A stretch of 64,000 nt of DNA from Pelecanus crispus (Eukaryota > Chordata > Aves > Pelecaniformes > Pelecanidae). The notes under the pieces were generated by a model, which made no database searches, had not been told where the DNA came from, and saw nothing but the letters and a program-made list of their open reading frames with translations. The stretch spans positions 1,228,001-1,292,000 of the forward strand of contig NC_134660.1 of the NCBI RefSeq assembly GCF_030463565.1, given 5' to 3'. Position numbers and translations under genes: made by a program. Below, in pieces: positions 18,791 through 32,330 of the stretch. Each line of letters opens with the position of its first letter. Position 1 is the stretch's first letter.

Positions 18791-21700
18791 CTATGTTGTA
18801 AGACTTGATTATGGAGGCTGGTTGCCTACAAAGTTCTAAAGTCTTCTAGGGGAGCTTTTTTTGAATGGCTCATTACAAATTCAGTACATTCACAACTGTG
18901 TTGCCAAGGCTGTGCATATCAAGGAAAAGTAAATCTTTTTTTCCCTTGACCCATACCCTGCCTCTCCTCCACGCTGGAGAGGAAATTGATAGTGCCATGA
19001 AAATCAGCAGGCATTCTTTGTGCCTTTAATATTGTTTTTGCTGCTCCATCAAAAAAAAACCCCACAAATAGTACAATCCAAACACAAAATCTTTGTTTTC
19101 TCTCAAGATAATAAGGGGAAGAAGGCAGGGAGAGACTGAGATAACATTTTGTACTGTGCGCGCTGTTTCCCAGGAGGGCGAGGCCCTCGCTTTGCTGGGT
19201 GCTGTGAAGGGGACACACGTTCTGCTTCGTGCACCTTACAGTGGCAGGCACCAGAGCTACCATGGCTGGCTGGGCTGGCCCAATGGCTTCTGCCCTTTGC
19301 TGTAGCTCCTGCAGCTGGGAGGGAAGTGACATCCCTCAGGTATGCTGGACCAAGCCCGTCTGACTGTTCCTGAGGACACGACAGTCGAGTTGACCAATTC
19401 CCAGCTGCCGAGGAGCGTGCTGGTGCTGGAAGCCAGCGCACAGCAAGTGTTGCCTGCAGGAGGGGTGGTCTGAGCACCCCCTGAGGCCAGTTTGAGCGAG
19501 GTCTGTCTGAAGTCTGAACATCTGGTGAAGGTGGTCTGAGGTCGGCTGGCTGGTGCTGTACAGCATGGACCGAGCCCGAGGGCAGGAAGCTGCAGCTTGC
19601 GGGCAGTGCCAAGCTGGTGAGGGTGAAGCCCTCTGTAGCCTTCGAGTGAGAGGCAGAAGCGGGTATTTATTAAGGACCTGAATTTTTGCAATGTCTTTGA
19701 CCTGCTGTGTTAAACTTTGTCCAGTCATACATGAAATACACCAAGAGCCCTCTTTTAACTAGCCTGCACTTTTCTGTCATCATCAGCACTGGACATAAAT
19801 CAATTGCACGGTCTTGGCTACGAAAGGTATGACTGGAACCTCATCTGGCTTGCTTAACTGTCTCTGTGCCAAGGCCTCAGTACCCTGCTGTGCCAGACTG
19901 TATTCCAGATGAAGCACATTATATTAACTGTCTTTGGTGGTCATCATCTCTCAGTGAGGAGAAACATTCATGGAAGCACAAGAAGACGATACATGTTGCT
20001 AAACTAATGCATTTGATGCGTGTAAAGTATCTGCTCAGCATCTGAGTGTCTTTTGGGCTCTGTCTCTGCAAGATCAGAGTATTTCAGGTCAGTGTCAGCA
20101 TCATTTCAACAGCTTAACAGTCTAAATTTTGTTCCTTCTGAAGACCTTTGTACAAGTTTAAAACTCAATTCATAAAATTGGCCTTGTACCAGCTACTTGA
20201 ACATAAAAACTTAACACAGTGATCAGAGGTCAACAGCATCAAGCTGAAACTGCTGGTGTTTCTGCCAGTAAATTCAGAGCTGCGTATCCCCCCATAGTTT
20301 CCTTGTTCTTGTCCACTAAATGGAGAGCTTGTGAAAGGTGCCAGTGAGAGGGCCTGGGAGAATGAGCCCTTGTGTTTGTTCATAAGGTGGGGAATGGCAG
20401 GGGAAGTTTCACCCTGCCAAGGTTCCTTCCCTTCCTGATCTCGAGGAATGGGAATCCAGTGTCAGTAATTCACTTATCTCTGTGCCAGACAGTATCACTT
20501 GCAATGCGTTTTGCTTATTTATTTGTTTATTCTTTTTTACAGCAAAACCACGCTTCTGCTTGGCTTTAGACCTGCTGAACTAATTTTATATAACATCAGA
20601 GAAAGTTTATTCTCAATATCTACCAGCTGGGTGAAAGTCAAGCAGTAGCATCAGCTTGCTGCTTTCCTGTTCTCAGGTATGTCCAACATTGCTAAATTTC
20701 TACTTTTTGGCTAAAGCGTCTTCTATGGTGTGGTCACATTACTGCGTAAGAGGGGGGAAGCATTCCAAGGACATTTACTCACTAGCTTATTTAAAACATC
20801 AAAAACATGGAGGTTTTTTTTTTTGTCTGTTCAGTTCTTACAAGACAAAAGAGACAGAGATGGTTGCAAAACTTCTCCTGATATTACTGCAAAAGGTTTT
20901 TAATAAAAAAATAACAGCAGAGGCTCCCAGCAAGATAAAAAAATTCTCCTTGATCTGCTGATAGGAAGGAATCTACGAGAGTGGCAGATCAAAGGGAGAA
21001 CAAAGGCCAAACCTTGGAATAAGAAAAGCAGTTATGTCTCCTCTTCTCCATCAGTCCTCAAAGTTATATCTCCTTCCTATGTTCTTTGGGGCAAAAGATT
21101 TCCTACAGTAAATAATTTCCAGAAATTCAGTGTTTCAAGTAGCACAATAACCCAAGGAACTTGGGGAAAAGGAGGAGGATTGTTTTTCATAATGCTTCTT
21201 GGAGGCTCCACATCTTTCAATTTCTTATCAGTTTTGAAATACAAGGCACAAAGTCTCTAGCACCATTGGGACCAAAAGGTTATCAGCATGTAAATACCTG
21301 AGCTGGAAAGACATGTTTGAGAAAGAACAGATAACATTTTAAACATACTTATAGCCCGCATCCTTTCCAGCTTTTATCCCAATTTCACCTGAACTTTCAC
21401 AAGTAAAGGTGTGCTTCTAATAACCCAGCAGATAAAAAAGGGTTTATCTCAGATCAAGAGCAATAGAACCAGCATCGTGATCAGCTCTATTATTTACTTT
21501 CTGTTAGAAAGCGACAGCCAGCTCTTTCTTTTAATAAAGAGTTTTTAAACCTGCGCCTGAGAATGTGAAACTACTGGCCAATGGTAACGGGGCAACCTGT
21601 GTAACCGGGGTTTTACTGTTATCTGTGACAAACGAGGAAACTGAAGCAAAAGAAACGAATGTGGCTTTCTCTTTCCCACACAGGGGCAAAATCAGAAAGG

Positions 21701-24700
21701 AAAGCCAGGATTTCTGGTTCTCAGAAGTAACCACTAGACAATGTCAGTTCTTAGAAGAGCATAGTTCTTTCTACCTGGAAAGGAAACACATCAGCCCAGA
21801 GGCCAAGACTTTTTGTCAGAATAGGTAAATGAAAGCTGAAAGGGCCAAAGGATATTTTCAAATGAGGTAGAGAAAGAAACCAGCTCACATACTATTTTCT
21901 CCTTATGTGTGGTAAATGCCTTTATGTTAAAAACTGGAGGGGAGGGGCTTGGTTTGTAAGGGAACACGCACGAGAAAGCTGTACTTCCCATTTAAATGCT
22001 GGGTAGGCCTTGTAGGATTTTGGAGTACTTTAGGAGACTGGAGGCCTTGCTATTCAAACTGGTCTTAGAGCTGGCAGGGTGAAAGAGTCTCCAGGAACTG
22101 GGCCATAAGGGCCTCTTGAATTAAGAACTAATCAACTTACAAACCCAGTGGCAAATGTATCATTTGCACTGTTGTCTCTAGCAGCCTCGGACAGCAAGGG
22201 CAGGACTCACTTTATTAAATGTGGGTGTTTGTAACAACATCACCTCTGTCTGGGCCGGCTTCCCTTTCTAGTCACTGGAACTGCAGTGACTACGGAGAGC
22301 GGAGCCAGGGCACCATCCATCTCCTTCTAGAGAAGGTCATGTCCAGTCCCATGAATCACTCCCTAGATTTCACTGACTGTATTGACTAGCTCTCTGCTGA
22401 CTGTAAAGAGCTTCTGGACAACCAGCTTAGATGAAGATGGCTACAACCTAGGCAGTGTTCCCTCCTTGGAAACTGCGGTGCCCTGATTCTTGCTGTAAGT
22501 TGGCATCATCCGGTCAGCTACAGACTCACACAAGGAGAGAGCACAGTCTGCAGTGGGCGACCCATAAACCATGACTGTATCGTAACTTTTTTAACCTACA
22601 GCGGAGTGATGAGAGTGTATAGAACCATCTCAGATACAGGGAAATGAGACTGACTTAAATTCACCTTTTCCCCCTCCCCTTCCATCCATGCAGAAATGGA
22701 GAAACCGATACCCAGACGAGGCTGATCAAAATCCTGGTACTAAATCGTGCGTCAACTGAGTGTGTCATGATTTGCACAAGTTTCTTACAAAGGGAAGATC
22801 TGGGAGATCACATGCTGCTGATGGCATCTAGACCAATGCAAAACTGGTCCCTATAGTAAATTCCCTACTTTTTTGCCCAGTCAGCTTCATAGTATGTCTC
22901 ATAAATCTCTGTTTAAAAGAGATCACATGTTAGTGTTTTATCTCTGGTATGTGCTACCCCATGTTTTCCCCACTCACAGCCTATTAGCCGCACACAGGTG
23001 GGGAGAAAGCAAAATAAACATTATCAAACAAGGGCATCAAATATTTAGTGTAGAGGTTTCTGAGTGCTTCACGATGAGTGGGACTGTTTAGATATCAGAT
23101 GTTCTGCTGCCAGGTCAGATGAACCACTGCTGAGTAATGGCTGAGTTCCCCCAGCCACCTTTGGCCATCAGTGCATTATCACCCCTGCCCTTTAACTTTC
23201 TGTCCAGGGCAAGAATCACTTTCTTAATCCGGCATCTCAGCCTGAAGCTGTTTCAGCTGAGACAGGGGATTGTTTACAGAAGGTGCTGGCTCCCTCCCCT
23301 CCACCTGGTTTCTGTCTGGGCCACACTGTTAGGGATGAGGGCAATACATCATTTATCTTGGCCTCATTTCACAGGCAGGTCCTGCTGTCATTGTGCTGTT
23401 GGTGTCTGGAGGTGCAGCATCCTGATAAGCACGCTCTGCTCTCCGGTGGGTGAGTAGCCGCCCAGCAGTCAGCAGATGATCTGTGCTTTGCTTGATACCC
23501 CCCGGTGTACAGAGTGCTGCAGGACATGGGATCCAGCTGGCAGGGGCTAACAGGAGTTTATGCAAAAGGGTCAAGTGGTTCTTGTGTTCAAGGGACCAAT
23601 AGATACGAAATAGGGGGGATTTCTTCCTCCCCCCCCCCATCCTAGCAGAAAGGTTAGAGAGAATGATGGGAAATTGTTCATGTCTTGAAGCTGGTTTAAA
23701 CTCTGGTGTAACCCCAATAGAAAGTGTCTTTTGCTTTTCCAGGGACTTAGGGTTTCAGAAGCAAATGGGTAAGCTTTTTAATAATGGGCCAACTTTTTAA
23801 TATGGACATTTAAAGTGATTGCTCTTAGAAGCAGTCCAAGTAAGAAACACTGTCTGCATCTGATAATACAGAAAAGGAGAGAGAGAGAAAGGAAATGTTC
23901 AGACACAGAGTTTTGTAGTTTATAAACCTTCACACTGAAGGGTATAAACTACCCTCTAACTAATGGGTGCCAGGGAGAAAGTTTCCTTGTGGGCAGGTGA
24001 TTTGATAATTGCATTTACAGAGGTTTCTTGCACCTTCCAGTACAGCAGCTGGTGCTGTGTCTCCTGGAGGGAGTCTCAAACCAGAAGATACAATGGTCTG
24101 ATCCAGTTCCAGATTCATGACGCTGTAAATCCTGTGCATCACTTCAGACAAGATGTTTGCTCTTTTCTATGCTCTGTCATAAGAAAGCCAGTGAATGGAT
24201 GGTGATCCAAAAGCTCAGTTTAAACTGAACGTTTGCTCAGTGGGATATTGTCCAGGGTATTGCATGATTTTGCAGCCACACAGTTGGTTGCTGGCCTCAG
24301 ATACATCTGTATTAAATTACTGGGAGTTCACTGTTTGTTATGGGGCAGGGGCGGCGGCACTGTGTACAAGGGACGATTATCCAAAGCCAATACATGGGTT
24401 GGAATGGGGTGGAGAGGGTGTGATATCTCTTTAGCAATAAAATCCACTCACATACACTTTAGTAGTCAGCGCTCTGCTGTCTTTTCCTCTCTGACAGTGT
24501 TTTTACCTGTGCAACCCTCATTCACCACTGTGAAAACATAGAACATGCAGGTCACATAGAAAGGACAAGGCAGAAGAGAACCAGGCTCAATGACTTTAAA
24601 ATGGTCTATTTTAAATCATGCATGCCTGCTTCTCTCATCATATTGATTTCCCTTTTCTCAACAAGTGCTCTTGGCTGCTGAGAAGCTGGCCGAGGCTTTG

Positions 24701-27700
24701 AAATCTCTGAGTAACTAATATATTGTGTCAGTTTGCAGCATTTCATAGAGAGAAAAATGGCAAAGCAGGAAAGCAAGCCCAGACTGTTTGCTTAGGTTGA
24801 AAAAAAGAAGCTGTGTCAGTAGGATGACAAACATGGTCATCTTTCTAGCCCAAAAATGCAGGCTCATCTTGTTCATAAAGATGAATGTTATGGTTTCGAC
24901 CAGCTGTTGGGTCACTTCACAAAGCATTGAACAGCTGGGCACGGTCTACCAGGCTTCAGTTGTATGAAGGGGCAGAGCAGGATTTACTAGGGTTAAGAGA
25001 GCTGGAAAGAAGAAGGGCTGGATCAGAGAAGAGTTACTGGTGTGAGGAAGGACTGCTGATAGCTGGCAGACTTGGCTGTAGACATAGGTGGGGGGGGATA
25101 GCAGAGAGTTCTGCAGAACAGGTCATTGCCAGTGCCAGATCCAGGGTTGTGAGATGACTGGAGTGGTCAGGATTGCTCAGGTTCAATTGCAGCCACCCTG
25201 GCAGCTGCAGAGAAAACCTGAGAGCCACCGGAGCAGCAGTCACAACTGAAGGGCTGCATGGTGCTCTTGCATGTCTACAGGCAAAGGACAAAGTATTCTG
25301 ACAGCTAGAGAGGTGGACTCTTGTGGAGGTTAAATCTTCTCATTTCTAATTTTAGTGTGAGCTCATTTCTCCAAGTCAAAAACACAATTTAAAAGATTTA
25401 AAAAAATCATTTAGCTATGGGGCTGTTTGGTCCACCTGCTAGTCTATCTTTAGTGCCTGCTTATTCTTTCCGTGGCATACCTAAAGAGGGAAAAGCAACA
25501 GGGCGATCATGTATTGGTTTAGGATTTTAAATTGCTGCCTATCATAGTAATAGCTGAATGCCTTTTACATAAGAACAAGCAGCAATAGCAAATTGACCAG
25601 CAGACTTCACCAGAGGGACTCATCTCTGCTAACTTTAGATGCTTACAGTGTGTATGTTTTCATCCAATCCAGCCATCCAGACTCCTTTTATAGCTGGTGG
25701 AGAGCAGCAGGCACTTTGCCTGCACAGTTCAGCTAAACTCTGGCTCTGGAGGAGACAAGCTGCACCTTAAAAGTGCCTGCTGCCCTGGAGTTGTTATAAA
25801 GCAAGCATAAACCACCAGCTCAGAGGCAGGCATCTGCCACATCCATGATGACTCACCTGTAGTATTATTCATATTGCTCCCTGTATGGATGTACCAGTCT
25901 GCCTAAGGCAATATTTTTAGAAGTTGCTATAAGGCTTTAAATATTTTCTGATTTGTCCTTGATGGAGTTCTGAGTGAAAAAGGAGATTTTCTTTCAGAGT
26001 TGGGATGGTTTCCTTTATACGACCAAAGCTTTTGCAAGGAGAGAGCAGCATCTCCCAGAAATGGCCAGCTTCAGAGTTTGGGTGAGTGCCTCTGAAAACC
26101 TACCCCTTTCCACACTAACACTACAGCATGCTGACAACATTGAGAATTTGTTTTCTGAACACCTGATTTTGCAGACAAGACACAGATAAACAGCAACAGC
26201 CTCTCTTAATGAACACAGCAACATCTCCAGATAAACTGTCACCACTTATGTTGTGCCCAGCTTCAGTTTCACCAGAGGAGGAAATGCCTCAAAGCTTGTA
26301 AAAACACATTCCCCTCTTACCGTCCTCTTCCCGAAGTTAGAAACCACAGAAGTAGTTCTCTATGATGTTTTTTTGAATGAAGTAGAGATGAAGAGGTTGC
26401 TTCCACCTAATCTACCCATTAGGATGCACAAGGTTTTAAATTATTCCAGTTTCTGAAGTGTAGGTTAGCTCTAAGATCAGCCAAGTAGTTTGCAGTTCCT
26501 GGTTTACCACTCCGTGGGACTCCTGGACATCAGACTGTATGTAAGGGTATTATGTTTGGAAGTTTACTAGTATAAGCATCTGAAGAAGAACTGTTATGCC
26601 TCAAGTGAGTTGGACATTTTTAAGTCAATCCACAGAACTCTGAGAGCAGTATATGTAAAACATGTTCTTGAATCGCTGCCTCCACATAAGAAAAGACAAG
26701 ATGGGACCGAAAATACCGTGCATCCTACACCACCTCCTGCTTCATGAGTCTCGGAGCTTGAAGCTGCAACTGTCACAGCTGCTGTTTCACCATAGATCAA
26801 GGGGGAAGAAGAAAATCCCAAACCTGGTCTTTGGGTGACAAGGTTGTACTGCCCTGCAAAATAGGAAACATTCTGGACTAAACATCTTTTTGCTCTTCTG
26901 TGCTTGAACATAAGGTCCTGGCTCCAGAAAACAGCTTCTAGATGCTATCGCAGCACACATTAACAATCAGGATAATCAGGAATCTGGAGACAGAATCTGT
27001 GGCTGTCACAAGGGCTACTGGTGAAAAAACCTGACATTTATAACAGACTTATACAGATAAGTTAATATCAGGGGGTTTTGGACTACAATCAAGAAAGCTA
27101 AGCTAACTATATTTATAATCCTCGTCTGCCTGGGGAGACTGGCAGTCTGACTTTCATTCCTGCTAAGGTCCCTTTACATAAATTCCTTTCACACACACTT
27201 TAGAGGCACTTTTTTTTCCAAGCCAGAGAATTGTAAAGGCAGTTTCATGTAAATGAGAATCAGGCCATCAGTATGAACATTATCCATATCTGCAAATGTT
27301 TGCCAAGCTTCAGTCCCCCTATAACATCTGCTGAGGAGAAAAAATTCATGGGCCTCAGCAGTTAAGGGTTTAGGCTTTTTTAAAAGCCACATCAAGGTCC
27401 TGTTAAGCTTTGTGGTAACTGTTAAGCTTATTGCCAATGAGTGCATTTCTTTGGACAACATCACAAGGAAATGTGAAATGGAGCAGAGATTAAAGCACGG
27501 GTGGATTTTGAAAAATGTAGAGACTGGTTTAATGCAACCAGGTGGAGACTGTCCAGTGCTTAGAGCTTTTCTAGGCCCCTTTGTTAAACTTCTTCTTTGA
27601 AAAGGAACTTTCCCCCATTATTCTCTGTGGTTTACAAGAGGTCAATGGAGCTGGGCCAATTTGCACGAGCTCAGAATCTAGTTAATTTAAGTGCAGTTTT

Positions 27701-30534
27701 CTCAGCAATGTTGTGACACGCACCTGATATTCACGCAGTTTTATAGCCTCTGAAGAGGCTCTGTCTAAAAGCTATATGTACCCTTGTTAGTCCTTTGTCT
27801 CCTCTTTACATGATTTCCTACTCATTCTGTTTCTTCCTTTTGTCCCTGCTGCATTCATGTTGGTCTGTAGCCAGAGCTCCTGGCTCCTCCATTCGTGGCT
27901 AAGTTTAGATGCCCAGCAAAACACGCTTGAAAGAGAAGAAACATGCCCCACAGCCGTAGTAGGCCTACCACCTATCTAGAAAGAAATCTAGGGCCTATTT
28001 TAGCTGGACCTTTCACAGGCAGAGTGCTCATTCCCTTTCCTTGCCTCCATCCAAATGTCCATCAGACTAATCTAGGCCCCTATCCACAGTTCTTTGACAC
28101 TGCCCCCTCAGTGAGTGTTTGGAGCAGTGGGGCAGGGTTATACTGCTAACACTGCTGCCAAGAGAGTGTCATTCCCTGGTCATGCAGCATATTCCCATAC
28201 GTGCTTTTCCACCCCAACTCCCCAGGCCATCCTGGAGACCCTGGTTTAACTGGACAGCTGGCAAGTCTTGACTGCTGCATCATTTTTGGTATTTACTTCC
28301 ATGTGCCCATGTGCCATCACTGTGTGGAGACATGGTGACCATGGGAAGGGACTCTTGGAAGGAGGGATCTAAGGCAGGACTCCATTCAGGCTGTTTTCTT
28401 GTGGCTACTGTAGGCAAAATTGCCCTCTTCCCTGTTCCAACAGCTAGGGCCAGTGCCCCTCCTGTTGTCTGTGTACCTGTATCACCCACTGGGGTAGAAT
28501 CCATGTTTCAGTTAATTGTGCTCACATGCCCATGTAAAGCAGGATTAGACTGACAATGTTGTCTTCCTTTGCTGTAAGAATAGTGTTTAGTCTGTAATTC
28601 AGTTCCAAAATGAAAGAACTCTCTTTCTTCAGATTGCACAGACCTATAATCTGGGATCCTAAAATTCAACCGCCACAGATTTTGTCAGTACTTTTCCAAG
28701 AATCCAAGGCCTCAGTCACGTTTGGCACTGTACTCCACCCTTGTACATAGACAAAATGTGAGGTTGGAGGCCAGTCCAGAGCTTTTCTAAGTGTGCATGG
28801 TGTTCGAGTTCAAATGTTGTTCACTTCTGCCCACAGAGACTGCATGGCTGTCAACAACCTCTCGGCAGGAATCTTGCCTCACTCTGGAGAAAGGGGATGC
28901 TGGGTCCTTGGCACAAACAATCCCATGAGCTGTGCAGGAATCAAAGCAACTCAGCTAATGAAAAAGAACACCAGTAAATCTCTGGATGTGTTGAGTGAGA
29001 CAGCGAAAAGAGGCATTAAATGAAATCAGAAAAATGTCTGTCATGGCAGCTGAGGATGTGTCAGTCAGTCTGCTGGGTGTCTCTGCCCTTTGCAAATTCG
29101 CAGTGAAGATGCCTTCTAACGGCTCTAAATTCAGAAATTGCAATGAGGCAATGGGCTAGGATTTCGAACACGAGTCTTTCAAGGATGACGTCATTTTCCC
29201 TCCCCCTTCCCCAAATGCACATATTCCTCATCGCAGTTGTTTCTCTGGAAGATTTTTTTCCTTTTGGATATACCATCTTTCCAAAGTCGGGAGAAAAAAA
29301 AAAAAACAGGAAAGAAAAAAAGCAGGAGACATTTCAGAGGTGAAACTGGCCAGCTGGCAGTTGATTTATGAAGTGCTGAAAAGCATCTTTGGAGCTGTCA
29401 TTTATCTTAAAGCTCTCAGCCTAAATAAACAAAGAGCCCCCCTTCCTAATTATAGTTACAGTAGAAACAACCCCAAAGCCTAATAGCTGGCATCTGAAAA
29501 CAGCACCCTTCAGACATCCAGCCCACAGATGCACCCTAGTGGATCAGCGCTTCCAGCCCTTCCTGGATCCAGCTAACCTGGCCCTTCTCTCCCGCGCCTT
29601 CTGAAAGGGAAATCAGATCAAAAGCAACGGGGAAACCAAATCAAAAGCAACAGAGCCATCTCAGTCTTACTGAGGAATTGCAGATCCACAGCATACTGGC
29701 AAAGAAAACTTGCCCCGTCACTAGCACTAGATCCTACTCACACAGCAAAACTGCTCCCCATGACTTTGTTTTTAATATTGACTGATGCTGCATTTTTCCT
29801 CGGTTTTGCTGCATTCACCAGCCTAAGGGATCTTATCCTCCTGTTTCAGCTAAGAAAGGATAATAAGTCTTCTATAATTGCTGGTTGTCCTGTAGGGTTT
29901 GGGCTTTGTTTTAGTTTTCCATCACACCAAAGTCTTCACAGATGGAGTAAAAATCCACACTAGAAGGAGCTCTGCCTACCTTCTAGGAATAAATAGGATA
30001 TGGAAGCATCTTGGCAGCTGACGACTCAGTGGCAGAAAAACTCCAGATGTATGGGCCTCAGCACCGATCTATGGAGACACATAGAGCAGAAATTCCTCTT
30101 TCAGAATTCCTTTTAGGACCTGATTTTCCTCTGGCTCTTGTTGTAGCAAGACTTCACTGTAGGAACAGGACTCTCTTCTCAGCTATTGCAAATAATCAGA
30201 ATTCCACTGAAGGAAACGAAATTGCCCCAGCTGTACCAGCTGAAGACATGCCAGGATAGAAATATGCCATTATAAAAATAGTGTGATAAAAAAACTCTAC
30301 CGTGTCCGTACTCTTCATCTCTCTACCTTCCCTACTGCCATTTTGCTTATATTCCCTGCCACACCGCTAGCATTGGAAAGCCCTGGTCATAAATAATGTT
30401 TACTTAACTACCTTTGGCAGCACATACCACATTATACAAAGATAAAATGCAATCAGAAGATAAGTGACAGACCAGTCCTAGTTTTCTCTGGTAGATTTCA
30501 GAAATGATATCAGCATTTTTATGATTTTATAATT
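18791..30534. other. Gene desert 3' of HOXB1, part 1
   Basis: CpG-poor, moderately AT-rich DNA with no open frame resembling a known protein and no splice-flanked exon I can support. Faint ancient repeat traces occur, for example an antisense MIR-like GAGGAAACTGA at about 21635-21650 and an old amniote repeat near 27640-27690. A CTCF-like motif is at 29531-29542. Confidence 0.4.
29531..29542 (-). promoter_or_regulatory. CTCF-like motif
   Basis: The minus strand reads CCACTAGGGTGC, one mismatch from the CTCF core CCACTAGGGGGC. The motif is seen; binding is inference. Confidence 0.3.
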
Positions 30535-30655
30535 GGGAATGTAGGGCTGGGCAAAGTGAGTTGCTCATAACCATCCAGCAAGCGGACCTGGGAGCAAAAT
30601 TCAGATCTGCTGAGTCCCAGCCCAGTGCTCTATCCACTAGGCTGCAGTGTCAATG
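30535..30655 (-). repeat. MIR-like SINE relic, antisense
   Basis: The stretch runs from GGGCAAAGTGAGTTGCTCA through CTGAGTCCCAGCCCAGTGCTC to ATCCACTAGGCTGC. It resembles the reverse complement of the MIR core and its tRNA-derived head. It is old and diverged. Confidence 0.6.
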
Positions 30656-31744
30656 CAGCTTGCTGCTAAAGCATTAATACAGCAAATACTAAAGCACTTG
30701 AAAATACAAAATTAGGTAATTTTGTAAGAAACCACCTCTCCCTGAAAAGCTCCAGCAAACCCTTTCAATTTGGATAGCTAAGAACTTGAGCACCAGTTGA
30801 ATGCAGCTGACTACGCTTAGAGAATCAGCATGAACGGAATGAGGCCAGAAACCATAGGTGATCAGAAAAATTCTGCATCACCAGAGCAAGTGCCCAGAAG
30901 AGCAAAAATGTATAGGCATATGAACCGGCTCACGAATTATTCTCATCAAGAGCAGTCTAATTCAACTCAGAGCCAGGCTGGTTCTAATTCCTAACTGTCT
31001 GAATCACCTCTGTGCCAATACCCCTAACCCCCTCCTGCCAGGAATGGTCCCCAAAGCACGCTGGCAAAAGCCAACATTGGAGATCTTCACAGCGGAGAGG
31101 CCAAGAATAGAAGGGGTCATAGATATTATATTTTCTTCCTGGATAAGGAGAAACTGTTTCAGGGGCTTAACCACAACCACAAGGATGCTTAGAGAGAGGT
31201 CCGACTGCCAGGAGCAAGTGCTGGAAGAAAGGCTTCCTCTCATCTCTTTTATTAGGGTCACTGTCAACCAGTAGCTCTTGCGGCACTACCAGGAGGGAGT
31301 CTAGACTGTCAGCTCTTCTTTCAAGGGAACTAAATGCACTACTAAATTAGATCTTTTTTGAGGCAGAAAGGTTGTTCTCACTGGTGGAGGGGATCAGCTG
31401 CAGTGCCACTTTCATAGCACTGGATGATGGATAAATACCCCAAATTGCTAGACTGTCATGGTTATAGTACTACTACTGTCTGTATAATACAAACAGACCT
31501 GGGATTCCCTCTGACACACTGGATAATTAGTTACCTTCCATCCTCCTCAAGGGCAGAAAACAATGCATTAGCAAACCTACGTTCTGAGTACAAATATTTG
31601 ACAGCATCACTTTAACCTCTCAAAGCAGCTGCATATTTCTGTGTTCCTGCTCAGTTTGAACACATTCTTATCCATGTCTCTCAGATCTGCTTTCAGGGAG
31701 AGCAAGAGCAGTCCTTTCTCCCCCATATCTTTCTCTACACCCAA
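30656..31744. other. Noncoding unique DNA
   Basis: No gene, RNA gene or clear repeat recognised. Part of 31640-31744 may extend the CR1 relic that follows. Confidence 0.3.
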
Positions 31745-31880
31745 CATCCCACCCTGTAATCTCAGTTTCTCCAAACTGCATGAGATTAAACACTTTGGTC
31801 TATCAGCATTGCTAAGACCCTCCATACCTTTGATCAATTTATAGCTCTTCTTTGTACCTTCTCCAGAATTTGTAAATCAG
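31745..31880 (-). mobile_element. Ancient CR1 LINE relic, antisense
   Basis: On the minus strand the segment resembles the region just after the CR1 reverse transcriptase: a GAGAAGGTACAAAGAAGAGC motif, then a GATCAAAGGTATGGAGGGTC-like motif, then a CAGTTTGGAGAAACTGAGA-like motif. It is heavily diverged and truncated at both ends. The call rests on remembered consensus features. Confidence 0.45.
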
Positions 31881-32280
31881 ATAACTCCTCATATCTAACA
31901 GATAAGTGAGTGAGTCCAGATGCACCAGACTCACCAAGAAACCATAGGAGATAGCGTTAGGGATTCCACATGCATGAAATCTGGATCCTTGTCTAGTGGA
32001 AGATACCAGTGTTTTGGGACTTGTTAATTGTTGTTTTTTAAACACAGCATCCTGTATCAGATTATTTTTGACCAGAAGCCACAATTGCATATCTGATGGA
32101 AAAATAACGGGAAGGGGAGAAGAGACACAGACATGAGAATGAGGAATGGGAGGTATTTCATGGAGATAGGATAAATTGAAGTTGTCACTCTTCTGAGGGG
32201 GATTTATTGCACAACTTCCTTCAGAACACACGGAGCTCTGTAAGTACTGAATTGCACCTGCTCATTGTGGGTGCAAAAAT
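31881..32280. other. Noncoding unique DNA
   Basis: Nothing recognised here beyond ordinary intergenic sequence. Confidence 0.3.
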
Positions 32281-32330
32281 GTGAAAGAAAGAGAGAAAAG
32301 GAAGGGAAGGGGAAAGAAAGGCAAAAGAGT
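32281..32330 (+). repeat. Purine-rich low-complexity tract
   Basis: About 50 bp almost wholly of A and G, with AAAG, GGAAG and GAGA motifs. Confidence 0.7.

Noticed and set aside
23112..23125. AGGTCA-GA-TGAACC inverted half-sites as a RARE
   Set aside because: The half-sites are inverted, not direct, and no supporting context is present; likely chance.
23566..23580. GGGTCA-AGT-GGTTCT as a DR3 vitamin D-type element
   Set aside because: One half-site is imperfect and it lies in a featureless desert; likely chance.
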